NCBI GenBank assembly: GCA_030673825.1
Contig: JAUTCS010000124.1
Location: 1-64,000, forward strand
Direction of reading: 5' to 3'
From: Verrucomicrobiota bacterium JB024
Lineage (GTDB): Bacteria > Verrucomicrobiota > Verrucomicrobiia > Opitutales > Cerasicoccaceae
Length of the DNA: 64,000 bases
Shown here: positions 35,547 to 43,856 of the stretch, in pieces
Position numbering within the stretch: position 1 is the first letter of the stretch
Layout of the letters: each line of letters opens with the position of its first letter
Translations under genes and position numbers: made by a program
The notes under the pieces: model-generated
The model's input: only the letters and a program-made list of their open reading frames with translations
Told to the model about the DNA's origin: nothing
Databases searched by the model: none

Positions 35547-37136
35547 TTACTTATGTTCGCCCAGCGGATGCTGTGCGCTCTGAAACCATGCATCATGGAG
35601 GGTTATAAGCTCATCCATTTTATTCGATTGTCCACCTGCCAGGTTGCTGGTTTCGGTGGTATCTTCGCTCAAATCATAAAGCTCCCATAGACTTCCGGGG
35701 TTTTGGACCAACTTCCAGGGCCAATCAATCAGGGCTTTGCCCTCGTGCCATTCGAAAAAGAGCGGTCCGCGAGGGGGGCACGCGTTATCGAAAAGAAGGG
35801 GAGCGAAGCTTTCGCCCTCCAGCGAAGCCACGGTCTCGCCGTTGACGGTCGGCGGGTAGGCTGCGTCGGCCAGGTCAATAAACGTCGCCATGAAATCCAC
35901 GAGGTGCCCGGGCTGGTGGACGAGGCGGCCAGGGTTCACGATACCGCCGGGCCAGTAGGCGATCAGCGGGGTGCGAATGCCTCCTTCGTAGCTGTAGGTT
36001 TTAAAATAACGAAAAGGGGTATTGGCCACGTTCGCCCAGTTCGAGCGCAGAGAGGCGTAGCGCTCCTGACCTCCGATGGGGACAGAGGTGTCGCCGCGCA
36101 CGGTAAACTCCGCGCTGGCACCGTTATCCGAACAAAACAGGATCAGGGTGTCCTTCTCGACACCCAGTGTTTTTAGCCGCTCCAGAATACGTCCAATATT
36201 CTGATCCACCCGGTCGATCATCGCGGCGTAGACCTGCATCCGACGGGCCTCTTCCTTCTTTTGCCGCGTGCTGAGCCTATCCCACGGGACATAGGTGGGA
36301 AGACTTAGCGGAGCGGTTTCCGGGTCGATCAGTCCGCAGGCGACTTGTCGCTGATAGCGGGCAGTGCGGATGGCGTCGTAGCCGGCTTTATAGACACCCT
36401 CGTACTTGGCGATATCTTGTGGCCATGCCATGAGAGGGTCGTGCGGTGCCGTGAAGGCCAGATAGAGGAAGAACGGTTTATCACCGCCAGCGTAGTGGTC
36501 AAGGTATTCGAGGGCCTTGTCCGTAAATGCATCGGTGGTGTAAAAGCCTGGTGGGAAATAGTCCTGGTGCTCCGGGTCTAGGGTGTTGAATTCCAGACTG
36601 TCGTCCACCCAGGTTCGCGGGCTACCTTTTTGGGCGGGCGCGGGTTCGTCGGGACGCTGCAAGCCCGGATTGAAATGATTACAGGCTCCGTCCCGCAGCC
36701 CGTAGTAGTGGTCGAATCCGCGATCATAGAGATTGTCCAAGCCGTGGTGTTTGCCGGAGGCTAGTGTAACATAGCCAGCGCTCTTAAGCACCTCTCCCAA
36801 TGTCGTTGCATGCTGGATTCTGGCAGGTTGCGTACCGGTGCCGGTACGCTGTGCATAGACCCCGGTGAGTAGGCAACTGCGGGACGTAAAGCACTTGGAT
36901 GTGTTGTAGAAATTCGTGAAACGCAAGCCCTGGTCCGCCAGTCGATCCAGATTGGGGGTCTGGATCTCGCCACCATAAGCTCCGATGTCTGACCAGCCCA
37001 TGTCGTCAACCATGATCAGTATAATGTTTGGACGGACCGTTTGCTCCGATTCCCCGGACGTCAAGCCCTGGCTCTCTGCCCTCAGGCAAATGTAGGGGAA
37101 AAGAAGTAGAAGGCCGGCTGCGACTATTTTGCTCAT
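35547..37136 (-). CDS. Secreted sulfatase with atypical CFTSR active site
   Basis: A 529-residue protein with a signal peptide (KIVAAGLLLLFPYICLRAES), the metal-binding start IILIMVDDMGWSDIG, and the signature C82-F-T-S-R86 followed by SCLLTG. The usual proline of the C-x-P-x-R signature is replaced by threonine. The rest is normal for arylsulfatases: GKHHGLDN, CSDNGAS, GGIRTPLIAYWPG. ATG 37136 is chosen because it begins the signal peptide. It is divergent from another sulfatase gene, and operator site E lies between. Likely removes sulfate esters from polysaccharide in the periplasm. Confidence 0.85.
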   Translation of the reverse strand: MSKIVAAGLLLLFPYICLRAESQGLTSGESEQTVRPNIILIMVDDMGWSDIGAYGGEIQTPNLDRLADQGLRFTNFYNTSKCFTSRSCLLTGVYAQRTGTGTQPARIQHATTLGEVLKSAGYVTLASGKHHGLDNLYDRGFDHYYGLRDGACNHFNPGLQRPDEPAPAQKGSPRTWVDDSLEFNTLDPEHQDYFPPGFYTTDAFTDKALEYLDHYAGGDKPFFLYLAFTAPHDPLMAWPQDIAKYEGVYKAGYDAIRTARYQRQVACGLIDPETAPLSLPTYVPWDRLSTRQKKEEARRMQVYAAMIDRVDQNIGRILERLKTLGVEKDTLILFCSDNGASAEFTVRGDTSVPIGGQERYASLRSNWANVANTPFRYFKTYSYEGGIRTPLIAYWPGGIVNPGRLVHQPGHLVDFMATFIDLADAAYPPTVNGETVASLEGESFAPLLFDNACPPRGPLFFEWHEGKALIDWPWKLVQNPGSLWELYDLSEDTTETSNLAGGQSNKMDELITLHDAWFQSAQHPLGEHK

Positions 37137-37206
37137 TATACGTTTAAATTGTGAGTGTAAGAGAGCCATGGACAAGCACTGAGGTTTTACGGCAGCCATC
37201 AAATAT

Positions 37207-37222
37207 ACTCATCGCGATGAAC
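37207..37222. promoter_or_regulatory. Operator-like palindrome between divergent sulfatase genes (site E)
   Basis: ACTCATCGCGATGAAC, with the inner TCATCGCGATGA an exact palindrome. It is 70 bases from one sulfatase start and 52 from the other and could control both. Confidence 0.7.
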
Positions 37223-37274
37223 GGAGCGGAAATATACCTTGGCCAAAGAGGCCACGACATTCTTAATAGGCATA

Positions 37275-38765
37275 ATGAAGACCATCTTCGTGCTTTTCGA
37301 TTCGCTGAATCGGCATTCGCTCCCCCCGTATGGTGGATCAGTGGTCGCCCCCAACTTCGAACGTCTGGCCCGGCAGTGCGTCCTTTTCGACAACGCCTAC
37401 GTGTGCAGCATGCCGTGTATTCCAGCCCGACGGGATATGCACACCGGTCGGCCGAATTTCCTTCATCGCTCGTGGGGGCCACTGGAGCCGTTCGACGACT
37501 CCATGCCGGCGATGCTCAAAAGCGCCGGCGTCTATACGCACCTGATCAGCGATCACTTCCACTACTGGGAGGAAGGGGGCGCCAGTTATCACACAAAGTA
37601 TAATTCCTGGGAGTGCATCCGCGGGCAGCAGGGCGATCCCTGGGTACCGCAGGTACGCAACCCCGAGCCGATCGATGGGCCGGCCTTGCGTGAAGAGGGA
37701 TTAACACTTCCGGGAGGCAGCGTACGCCAGGACACCGTTAACCGTCAGTTCATACGCGAAGCCGACCAGTGGCCCATCTCGCAGGTATTTTCCCAGGCGG
37801 AAAAATTCCTCGAACATAACCATCGCGAGGACAACTGGTTTTTGAAGATCGAGACCTTTGACCCGCATGAGCCGTTCTATGTCCCTCACAATTACAAGGA
37901 TCTTTACCCTGAACATTTCAGTCAATATGCAGGCCGCGATCTGGATTGGCCCCCCTATCGGCAGGTCAAGGAATCGCCAGATGAAGTCGAGCACATCCGC
38001 TATACCTACGATGCGCTGGTGTCCATGTGCGACGAGAAGCTGGGCGACCTGCTGGACTGGATGGATCGCCACCAGATGTGGGACGACACCCAGTTGATTG
38101 TTGCCACCGACCACGGCTTTCTTTTGGGAGAACACGACTCTTGGGCGAAGTGCTGGACCCCGTTCTATAACGAGATTGCCCGTACCCCGTTTTTCATCTG
38201 GGACCCGCGCTGTCGCAAGCGAAACGAGCGTCGCAATGCGCTGGTGCAGCCGTCAATCGACATCGTCCCGACCGTTTTAAAATTTTTCGGACTCGAACCA
38301 ACCACGCGCATGACTGGCTGCGACCTGGCCGCAACGGTCGCTGACGACACACCGGTGCGCGAGACAGGGGTGTTTGGGATGTTCGGCTCCCATGTCAATA
38401 TCACCGACGGGCGTTATGTGTACATGCGCGGCAACCCCGAAGGTCAGCCCAATCAACCGCTTTACGACTACACACTCATGCCTGCCAATATGCGGACGCC
38501 TTTTCCTCACTGGCGTTTTGCGGAGCCGCTGGAGTCTGCCACCTTCGATTTTACGCAGGGTTGCCATGTCATGAAACTGCGCGCGCCGATGAGTCCGGAC
38601 AAACGATTCGAAACACGGCTCTACGATCTGGAGACTGATCCCGGACAGGAAAAACCGATACAGAATGGAGCCGTTGAGTCCAACCTGCTAGCCTCACTCA
38701 AGGCTCACTTAGTAGAGCTCGACGCGCCCTCCGAGCAGTGGGAGCGGCTGGGACTAGCCCGATAA
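37275..38765 (+). CDS. Sulfatase, formylglycine type
   Basis: A 496-residue protein with the start KTIFVLFDSLNRHSLPPYGG and the sulfatase signature C48-I-P-A-R52, then RDMHTGR. A later VATDHGFLLGEHDSW supplies metal ligands. No signal peptide is visible, in contrast to its divergent neighbour, so the pair may act in different compartments. ATG 37275 is used because the conserved protein begins there. Operator site E lies in the 138-base gap. Confidence 0.85.
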   Translation: MKTIFVLFDSLNRHSLPPYGGSVVAPNFERLARQCVLFDNAYVCSMPCIPARRDMHTGRPNFLHRSWGPLEPFDDSMPAMLKSAGVYTHLISDHFHYWEEGGASYHTKYNSWECIRGQQGDPWVPQVRNPEPIDGPALREEGLTLPGGSVRQDTVNRQFIREADQWPISQVFSQAEKFLEHNHREDNWFLKIETFDPHEPFYVPHNYKDLYPEHFSQYAGRDLDWPPYRQVKESPDEVEHIRYTYDALVSMCDEKLGDLLDWMDRHQMWDDTQLIVATDHGFLLGEHDSWAKCWTPFYNEIARTPFFIWDPRCRKRNERRNALVQPSIDIVPTVLKFFGLEPTTRMTGCDLAATVADDTPVRETGVFGMFGSHVNITDGRYVYMRGNPEGQPNQPLYDYTLMPANMRTPFPHWRFAEPLESATFDFTQGCHVMKLRAPMSPDKRFETRLYDLETDPGQEKPIQNGAVESNLLASLKAHLVELDAPSEQWERLGLAR

Positions 38766-38778
38766 ACTCAAGCAGGTA

Positions 38779-39084
38779 TTACCCAGCCTTGCGCCTCTCA
38801 TTTACCGCACTGCCGCCACAGACGATGACGCCTATCCAGCTCAAGTAGTAGCCATTGCGCCAGAAGCGTTCGTTTCTCAGGAGCTCGGAGTAGCGCGTTT
38901 CGATGCGGTCCACCTGGGCCTCGCCCGTGCCGATGAAGCCGTGCACGAGGCCCTCGGCAAAACCGCTCCAGCCGCCGTAATACCGCTCGAACTCCTCGAC
39001 CTCGTCCTGGGCTTTCCCATGGAAATACCACGTCGCCACGAGCACGAGGAGCGACACCCACCAGAGCTTGCCTAGCCGCTTCAT
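38779..39084 (-). CDS. Small membrane protein, unknown function
   Basis: 101 residues with one N-terminal membrane segment (WWVSLLVLVATWYF), a charged helical middle, and a second weaker hydrophobic stretch (YYLSWIGVIVCGGSA). Start ATG 39084 overlaps the stop of the upstream gene by 4 bases, so the two are translated together. Not recognised. Confidence 0.55.
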   Translation of the reverse strand: MKRLGKLWWVSLLVLVATWYFHGKAQDEVEEFERYYGGWSGFAEGLVHGFIGTGEAQVDRIETRYSELLRNERFWRNGYYLSWIGVIVCGGSAVNERRKAG

Positions 39085-39716
39085 GGCGCGGTTGAGGGCA
39101 CGCCCTGTGTCGCCACAAAGTACTGAAGCTCCTCCCACGATTGAAACCCGTACATCTGTGCCAACGCATGGCACTGACGGCGCATCTCCTGCTCCAGCTC
39201 CGCGCTCTGATAGTAGCGTTCGTATGCGATGACCGTCACCAACAACTCGCTCAAGGGAGGCGAAATGTTGCGCTTGAGCTGCTCGCGAAGATAGCCCTCA
39301 CTCGTGGAGCGTGGCTCGAAAAACCAATACTGCATATCCCGGATCACGAGCGCGTCTTCGCCCAAGACGGGCACCGAACGATTCTCGACGATGGACAACC
39401 GGAATTGCTCCGGGGCAACTTCGGCAAAAGCCTCTTTTGTCGTGTAGGCGTTGTAGGCGGAGTAAAGGTTGACCACGAATAGAGCTGATGGAAGAGCCGT
39501 CAGAAACAGAAGAACCAACAGCAAGCTGACGCAAAACTTGGGCAACGACGATTTCAGCGGGAACCGCTTGCGAGCGTCCTTGAGCGCTTTGATCCCAACG
39601 AGCAGAATCGCGAGAATGCCCACCTCGACCCCGGCGTTAGCCAAGTAGAGGTGCCAGTCAAAAGCCCCGGGAAAGAGATTATTTCCTCTCCACGCATACA
39701 GCCAGAAGGCAAGCAC
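39081..39716 (-). CDS. Membrane protein, probably the C-terminal part of a GYF-domain protein
   Basis: 211 residues from GTG 39716 with membrane segments at VEVGILAILLVGIKAL and FCVSLLLVLLFLTALPSALFV, followed by a soluble part with many aromatic residues. The frame stays open upstream through another membrane segment (AFIIAAAILVLAFWLYAW) and a glycine/threonine-rich linker (GGVAPTGSATTVPFW), with no good start codon, until it overlaps the end of the GYF-domain gene at 39764-40024. The natural reading is one protein, GYF domain plus membrane part, split by a single-base shift near 39846. Confidence 0.5.
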   Translation of the reverse strand: MLAFWLYAWRGNNLFPGAFDWHLYLANAGVEVGILAILLVGIKALKDARKRFPLKSSLPKFCVSLLLVLLFLTALPSALFVVNLYSAYNAYTTKEAFAEVAPEQFRLSIVENRSVPVLGEDALVIRDMQYWFFEPRSTSEGYLREQLKRNISPPLSELLVTVIAYERYYQSAELEQEMRRQCHALAQMYGFQSWEELQYFVATQGVPSTAP

Positions 39717-39763
39717 GAGAATCGCAGCGGCGATGATGAATGCATTTGGCCAACGGGCAACGT

Positions 39764-40024
39764 TTACTGCCCAAAAGGGTACCGTCGTGGCAGATCCCGT
39801 AGGCGCAACTCCCCCGAGGACCGGCGAAGACCGAGCGCGAGTTTTCCCGGGTACATTGATGGCTCGCAGAGCGGTTTCCAGTCGTCGCTCTCCGCGATAC
39901 CCACGTAAACGTCGCCCGAGATCAGGCCCGCGGCGACCATCTGCTTGAGCTTTGCCAGCGTGAATGGGCCGATGGCATTGTCGCCATCCGCATAGTAGTA
40001 AACTGCGTCCTTATCCCAAGGCAT
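39764..40024 (-). CDS. GYF_2-domain protein, probably frameshifted
   Basis: 86 residues beginning PWDKDAVYYYADGDNAIGPF with the GYF_2 (DUF4339) pattern continuing TLAKLKQMVAAGLISGD and DDWKPL. Known: GYF_2 domains are N-terminal protein-interaction modules usually followed by a linker and membrane segments. Here the last 25 residues turn arginine-rich after PGK, whereas the alternative frame gives a typical linker into the membrane protein downstream. The frame probably breaks at the AAAA run near 39846. Confidence 0.6.
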   Translation of the reverse strand: MPWDKDAVYYYADGDNAIGPFTLAKLKQMVAAGLISGDVYVGIAESDDWKPLCEPSMYPGKLALGLRRSSGELRLRDLPRRYPFGQ

Positions 40025-40042
40025 CGTGATGGCGCGTTGAGG

Positions 40043-40195
40043 TCAGTTTCCAAAGATGCCGTCGCCCCCGCAATAGGAGCAGGGGTTGCGGCCTTGCCAG
40101 CCGGTACCATTGCAGTGGATGCATTTCACCCCCGCCGCCAGCGCAATACCGGCAAGGGTGAGTCCGAGGATGATCAGCAGGGTCTTTTTCTTCAT
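40043..40195 (-). CDS. Tiny secreted or anchored protein with two CxxCxGxG motifs
   Basis: 50 residues: a hydrophobic N-terminal helix (LLIILGLTLAGIALAAG), then CIHCNGTG and CSYCGGDG, the DnaJ-type zinc-binding repeats. With only two motifs it could bind one zinc ion. Start ATG 40195 removes an unlikely leader. It heads a minus-strand set with the GYF and membrane genes. Function unknown. Confidence 0.6.
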   Translation of the reverse strand: MKKKTLLIILGLTLAGIALAAGVKCIHCNGTGWQGRNPCSYCGGDGIFGN

Positions 40196-40311
40196 GGCAG
40201 GATGGGGTTTCGTTGATCCGCTCAATTGTGTGCGAATTGCCTAAGTGGCGACACCAGACCCAGTGATCACAGGTAACAAAATCAAGCCATTTCCCCTATG
40301 ATCGCAGGTAT

Positions 40312-40581
40312 ATGAATTCTGTTACCCGAGTCGGCACGCGCTTGCGCGAATTACGTAAACGCCACGGACTGACTCAGCAGGAGCTGGCGGAGCTGGCCGA
40401 CTTCAACCAGAACTTCGTCCAGCAAATCGAGGCCGGGCGTAAAAAGGAGATCTGGGTCTCCACCGTCGAACGCCTCGCCGCCGCCTTCTGCCTGGAGCTC
40501 CACGAGTTCCTCGCCCCCGAACTGCCCGCCAAAACCAAGCTAGCCAAGAAAGTCGTCAGTAGCCGCGTGCATCGGCGGTAG
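40312..40581 (+). CDS. Xre-family HTH regulator
   Basis: An 89-residue single-domain protein: GTRLRELRKRHGLTQQELAELADFNQNFVQQIEAGRK is a standard Cro/CI helix-turn-helix, then a helix and a basic tail. It is divergent from the small membrane-gene set across a 116-base gap and may regulate it; this is inference. Confidence 0.8.
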   Translation: MNSVTRVGTRLRELRKRHGLTQQELAELADFNQNFVQQIEAGRKKEIWVSTVERLAAAFCLELHEFLAPELPAKTKLAKKVVSSRVHRR

Positions 40582-41222
40582 GTTCGCTTGTCCCAGGATC
40601 AAACCCGCCCCCGAAGGGTTTTCGCACCCCATAGGGACAAATGCCCACTATGGGAGGGGGGGGAGCAACACCCCATCCACTTCAACCCCTCTCGCAAGGT
40701 GACAAACCGTCAAAAAGGGGTCTCAGAGGTGTCGTACACCCTCAAACCCAAGCCCATCTATCCCGTTCAATCTCTTTTCAAGGAGTGATTCCAACCCACG
40801 ATATATGCCAAAGTGGGTCCATGCTCGCAGGGCACACGGAGACACAGCCTCGCCAGCAGGTCACTTTTACCAACGACTTAAACAACTCAAGCACCAGCGA
40901 CCACCATCTCCGCAAGGTGTAAAACCCACTCGACGCGGGGGTACCTCGCTCCACCTAACCTCAAACCAACGTCCAATAAAAATAGGGAAAAATCATGCAA
41001 GACAGGATATCAAGAAACGTCGATCCAACAAAGATCGCTTCGCGTTAGGAGTCGCACGGCAGTCTTTGTCTTTCTATCTCCTAGATAGAGGCCTTGATAC
41101 CTCAAGTTCAACATCCACGACTGGGTTGACTGTTTGTCTAAATCAAGGGAGTGAGAACCTATTATCGAAATATCAAGGGGTAAAAACCGCTTTATCGACC
41201 GCAAGCTTTCGCCCTTATAGAG
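40582..41222. other. Gene-free stretch
   Basis: No supportable gene. A plus-strand frame at 40805-41323 is basic, low in structure, and overlaps the DeoR gene end, so it was not called. Codon pattern is erratic; this may be decayed coding DNA. Confidence 0.45.
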
Positions 41223-42014
41223 CTAGAAATGGTGTAGACGCGGCCTATCAACATGCACAATATTCACCCCCTGGTCGCGCATTTCGTTTTCCACCAACGA
41301 GAGACCTGGCGGGCGATCCGTGATGAGCGTATCAATTCTTTTGACTCCGCAAACCCGGCACATGGCTCGTCGGCCAAGTTTGCTCTGGTCGGCAAGAATG
41401 ATCGCACGATCGCTGCGCTCAATCATCCGGCGCTCCGTTTCGACGATGGGCTCGGAGGTGTTGTAGAGGCCATCGCCGGCAATTCCACCAACGGAAAGAA
41501 AAGCCCAGTCGGCATGATAAAAGTCCAGGCTGTGAAGCGTGCCGGGCCCGGTCAACATGTTGGACCCGTGCTGGATTTTTCCGCCAGTCAAGTAGACTTC
41601 CCAACCAGAGTAGCGCGCAGCGGCATCATCGAGATATGCCGAAAGCCGTAGGGAATTCGTCACGATGCGTAATGGCAGGCAGGGCAGGTGAAAGCAAATG
41701 TGGTAAGTAGTCGTTCCTCCGTCGATAAAGACAACATCCCCCGCCCGCAGCAGTCCGCAGGCTTTTTTGGCGATGGCAGATTTCGCTTCGGAGTGCTGCA
41801 CCTCGCGGAGATTGAAAGGCACATTTCCCTCCTTGCGCACGCTCTGAATGCCCCCGCGGATACGCTCAATCGCTCCGCTCTCGGCCAGTTCGTCAAAGTC
41901 GCGCCGGATAGTCGCACGGCTCGCTTGCGTCGCCTGCATCGCTCGCTCCTGATAAAGCAGCCCCCGCTCCCCCACCAAACTCAGGAGGCGTTCATGTCGC
42001 TCGGGCTTGTTCAT
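41223..42014 (-). CDS. DeoR-family transcriptional regulator
   Basis: 263 residues: N-terminal winged HTH (RHERLLSLVGERGLL ... ASRATIRRDFDELAESGAI), then the DeoR sugar-phosphate sensor domain with IDGGTTTYHI, IVTNSLRL, GG-rich AFLSVGGI and ADQSKLGRRA. Known: these repressors respond to phosphorylated sugars. It is divergent from the isomerase-epimerase operon, and three short direct repeats lie in the gap. ATG 42014 matches the usual family start; a longer frame to 42044 overlaps one of the repeats. Confidence 0.85.
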   Translation of the reverse strand: MNKPERHERLLSLVGERGLLYQERAMQATQASRATIRRDFDELAESGAIERIRGGIQSVRKEGNVPFNLREVQHSEAKSAIAKKACGLLRAGDVVFIDGGTTTYHICFHLPCLPLRIVTNSLRLSAYLDDAAARYSGWEVYLTGGKIQHGSNMLTGPGTLHSLDFYHADWAFLSVGGIAGDGLYNTSEPIVETERRMIERSDRAIILADQSKLGRRAMCRVCGVKRIDTLITDRPPGLSLVENEMRDQGVNIVHVDRPRLHHF

Positions 42015-42036
42015 CGCTGCACCAAATAGATCATAA

Positions 42037-42086
42037 AAGCTCATATTTTTGAATCAAAAAAGCTCAACAAAATTCACAATAGCTCG
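42037..42086. promoter_or_regulatory. Direct repeats, candidate DeoR operator
   Basis: AAAGCTCA occurs at 42037-42044 and 42059-42066, and ATAGCTCG at 42079-42086. Spacings of 22 and 20 bases place them on about the same helix face. DeoR-family proteins often bind direct repeats near their own start. Confidence 0.5.
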
Positions 42087-42118
42087 TTCGTCAGCATTGT
42101 TTCTGTTGATTTGGACCC

Positions 42119-43786
42119 ATGAAACTTCGACTCGGCATCAAATCAGACCCGGTCAACTACCGTTATTCTTTTCCGTGGCTTTTCCGCCTCATGGCCGAGA
42201 CCGGTGCCACGTCGTTGCAGTTCGGTTCCTTCTTCGAAATGTACCAGTTGCCGGATGCGTGGTTCCTGGAACTGCGCCGGCAAGCTGAGGACCACGGCGT
42301 CAGCATAGACAGTTGCTTCACTGCGCACCGCGAGCTGGGGGGCTTTTTCCGCGAAGACGCGGCCTGGGCCCTGGTAGCGCGACGGAATTTCGAGCGCTTC
42401 ATCGAAATTGCCGCCCTGCTCGGAGCGCGGGCCGTCGGCTCGAATCCGGGCGCCGTGCCGCGGGACCTGATGGGGCTCAAGCCGCAGGGCCTGCGCCGTT
42501 ACCTCGAGCACATGAAAGCCCTAATGCACATCGCGCACGACCGGGGCATCGAGTGGCTGACCATCGAACCGATGTCCTGCCTAGCCGAGCCGCCCACCCT
42601 GCCCTCGGAGATTGCGGAGATGGCCGGGGAACTGGCCGCGTATCACGAAAACAACGTGACCAGTACCGCGAAAGTCGGCTATTGCTCGGACATTTCTCAC
42701 GGCTACTGGAATGCCGACCGCAGCACATGCGTGAGCCATCTTGACCTCTTCCAGGCCGCCCTGCCCTGGCTTTACGAGGTCCACCTCAAAAATACCGACC
42801 GGGACTATGATTCGACCTTCGGTTTTGAGCCGGATAATGTCGCCAAAGGCATCATCGATGCCGCGTTCTTCCGACAGCTGATTGAGGATAACGCGGATAC
42901 GATTCCCGTCGACACGCTGCACTGCTACCTGGAAATCGGCGGGCCCAAGCTGGGCCGGGATTACTCCGACCACCGACTCGACGCCCAACTGCGCGAATCC
43001 TTAACCTATCTCCGGGAACACTTCATGCGGGAGTCCGCGCCTTCTGCCGAGATTGACGCCCGCACGCCCGTCACCGTCCCCCCCTCTACAGACAGAGTGC
43101 AGATTTCTCCCTCCATGATGTGCGTCGATCAGCTCAACTTCGAGCACGCGCTGCGGCAAGTCGAGACGCTGGGCGTGGACATGCTCCACATGGACATCAT
43201 GGACGGCCATTACGTCCCCAATATGCCCATGGGCCTGTCGATGGTCGCCGAGTTATCCAGGAAAACCGCCCTCCCCATCGACGTTCACCTCATGGTGCAG
43301 GACAACGATTTCTTCATCGGTCAGCTGGCCGGACTCGCGATCAGCCAGATTTCCATCCACGCCGAGTCCAGCCGCCACCTGGACCGCTCGCTGGAGGCGA
43401 TCCGCAACCTCGGGGCTCGGGCGGGGCTGGCCATCAATCCCGCGACTCCGCTGGAAACCCTGGAGTACGCACTGGAGCGGCTCGACTACGTTCTCATCAT
43501 GACCGTCAATCCCGGCTTCGCGGGACAGAAGCTCACCCCGGCCTCGCTGCGCAAGATCGCCGACTGCCGCCGGTACCTAGACGCCCACGGATACAATCAC
43601 CTGCCCATCCAGGTCGATGGCAACGTCTCCTTCGCCAACATCCCCAGCATGGTAGCCGCCGGTGCGAGCAATCTCGTCGCGGGGACCAGCAGCATCTTTA
43701 ACCGGGACGCCAGTTGGAGAGAAAACCTGGTCAGGATCAAGAGTGCCATCGCCGAAGGCCAACGCCCGTTGGCGCGGACCGCCTGA
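42119..43786 (+). CDS. Fused TIM-barrel sugar isomerase and ribulose-phosphate-3-epimerase-like enzyme
   Basis: 555 residues in two complete domains. Residues 1-300 are a xylose-isomerase-like TIM barrel (start KLRLGIKSDP, IEPMSCLAEPP, YEVHLKNTDRDY) like sugar-phosphate isomerase/epimerases. Residues 325-540 are a ribulose-phosphate-3-epimerase barrel: ISPSMMC, HMDIMDGHYVPN, DVHLMV, MTVNPGFAGQK, QVDGNV and AGTSSIF, with all metal ligands present. Known: the second type swaps carbon-3 of ketose phosphates, including allulose-6-phosphate. Fusion suggests consecutive steps on one phosphorylated sugar. First gene of an operon with two dehydrogenases and a kinase. Confidence 0.8.
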   Translation: MKLRLGIKSDPVNYRYSFPWLFRLMAETGATSLQFGSFFEMYQLPDAWFLELRRQAEDHGVSIDSCFTAHRELGGFFREDAAWALVARRNFERFIEIAALLGARAVGSNPGAVPRDLMGLKPQGLRRYLEHMKALMHIAHDRGIEWLTIEPMSCLAEPPTLPSEIAEMAGELAAYHENNVTSTAKVGYCSDISHGYWNADRSTCVSHLDLFQAALPWLYEVHLKNTDRDYDSTFGFEPDNVAKGIIDAAFFRQLIEDNADTIPVDTLHCYLEIGGPKLGRDYSDHRLDAQLRESLTYLREHFMRESAPSAEIDARTPVTVPPSTDRVQISPSMMCVDQLNFEHALRQVETLGVDMLHMDIMDGHYVPNMPMGLSMVAELSRKTALPIDVHLMVQDNDFFIGQLAGLAISQISIHAESSRHLDRSLEAIRNLGARAGLAINPATPLETLEYALERLDYVLIMTVNPGFAGQKLTPASLRKIADCRRYLDAHGYNHLPIQVDGNVSFANIPSMVAAGASNLVAGTSSIFNRDASWRENLVRIKSAIAEGQRPLARTA

Positions 43787-43856
43787 CAAGCCGCCGCCTC
43801 GCCATGGCAACCCGGCTCCCGCGCGGCATCACACACAACCCTCCCGCCATCAAAAG

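Noticed and set aside
40805-41323. 172-codon plus-strand frame
   Set aside because: Basic, low-complexity composition, overlaps the end of the DeoR gene, no family resemblance.
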